A stretch of DNA of 64,000 bases from Cytobacillus pseudoceanisediminis. Lineage in GTDB: Bacteria > Bacillota > Bacilli > Bacillales > Cytobacillaceae. The notes under the pieces are model-generated. The model did no database searches, had not been told where the DNA came from, and saw only the letters and a program-made list of their open reading frames with translations. The stretch covers positions 3,162,001-3,226,000 of the forward strand of contig NZ_CP097349.1 of NCBI RefSeq assembly GCF_023516215.1, given 5' to 3'. How positions within the stretch are numbered: position 1 is the first letter of the stretch; each line of letters starts with the position of its first letter. Shown piece after piece: positions 63,794-64,000 of this stretch. A program made the position numbers and the translations under genes.

Positions 63794-64000
63794 ATGACAG
63801 TAGAAAAGATTTTCACCATCAGCGAGCTTGCGACGATGTTTGACATCAGCTCAAGGACGATCCGCTATTACGAGGAAATTGGCATGCTGACTTCGGAAAA
63901 CCGTGACAGCATGACTAAACAGCGCAGCTATACGAATCGTGAGCGCCGGCGGCTGAAGATGATTCTGCGCGGAAAAAACTAGGCTTCAGCCTTCAGGAAA
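63794..64000 (+). CDS. MerR-family regulator, N-terminal part, frameshifted and cut by window end
   Basis: After AGGAGG at 63780-63786 the ATG opens a MerR winged helix (FTISELATMFDISSRTIRYY). The frame meets a stop at 63980-63982, but the A6 run 63973-63978 with one more A reads RGKKLGFSLQE, the normal continuation of MerR proteins, and runs past the window edge. It is divergent from the acyl-CoA dehydrogenase gene and probably regulates it, as LiuR does for branched-chain acyl-CoA genes. Confidence 0.8.

Overview
The window looks like a chromosomal segment of a Gram-positive, spore-forming Bacillaceae bacterium. The signs are AGGAGG-type ribosome binding sites, frequent TTG/GTG starts, KinB-like kinases, RsbR/STAS stressosome proteins, a sigma-B-type promoter, a DctB/DctS/DctR/DctP locus and candidate CcpA (cre) sites. 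A Cytobacillus/Mesobacillus-like genus would fit, but that is inference. I see no rRNA, tRNA, CRISPR array, prophage or insertion sequence.

Layout. 0-11 kb: YwbE tail, KinB-like kinase, DEDD exonuclease, small membrane proteins, Ca/Na exchanger, MFS exporter, a two-gene heme-copper terminal reductase (possibly an NO reductase), GNAT and DinB proteins, a BCCT osmolyte transporter and an AraC regulator. 11.9-25.4 kb: sigma-B-type KatE catalase, an ArsR-like regulator with its MFS pump, a second KinB-like kinase, signal peptidase I, MBL hydrolase, small enzymes, an unrecognised membrane-anchored protein, an RsbR-type STAS protein and an OFA-type MFS. 25.7-30.6 kb: the C4-dicarboxylate locus dctP-dctR-dctS with divergent dctB. 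30.6-35.5 kb: rRNA methyltransferase, acetate CoA-transferase with a LytTR regulator, CBS/ACT protein. 35.5-43.2 kb: one long minus-strand unit carrying a TAXI TRAP transporter, a GntR regulator, GlcD, GlcF and LhgO, i.e. uptake and oxidation of 2-hydroxyacids. 43.4-50.8 kb: an amidohydrolase, a DUF3100 two-component membrane system, a beta-hydroxyacid dehydrogenase, an aldehyde dehydrogenase and a GAF/PucR-type regulator. 50.8-54.7 kb: MazG-like protein, BenE transporter and a compact four-gene operon (ABM monooxygenase, helical protein, CarH-like B12 sensor, PAS-STAS protein) that I consider the most interesting candidate system. 54.8-55.5 kb: a 52-bp tandem array. 55.7-64 kb: SwrC/AcrB-like RND pump, Cys-rich repeat protein, CBO0543-like membrane protein, TipAS-type MerR regulator, AidB-like acyl-CoA dehydrogenase with a divergent MerR regulator.

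A striking property of the sequence is at least 16 single-site frameshifts in 15 otherwise well conserved genes, most of them explained by one missing base in a homopolymer. They look like base-calling errors, so I annotate those genes as whole genes across the break and give the position of each break.

Intergenic DNA is unusually rich in repeats: a 13-copy 52-bp array, four patches of degenerate repeats phased at about 21 bp with different core motifs, and an interspersed palindrome built on GTGACAGGCACC.
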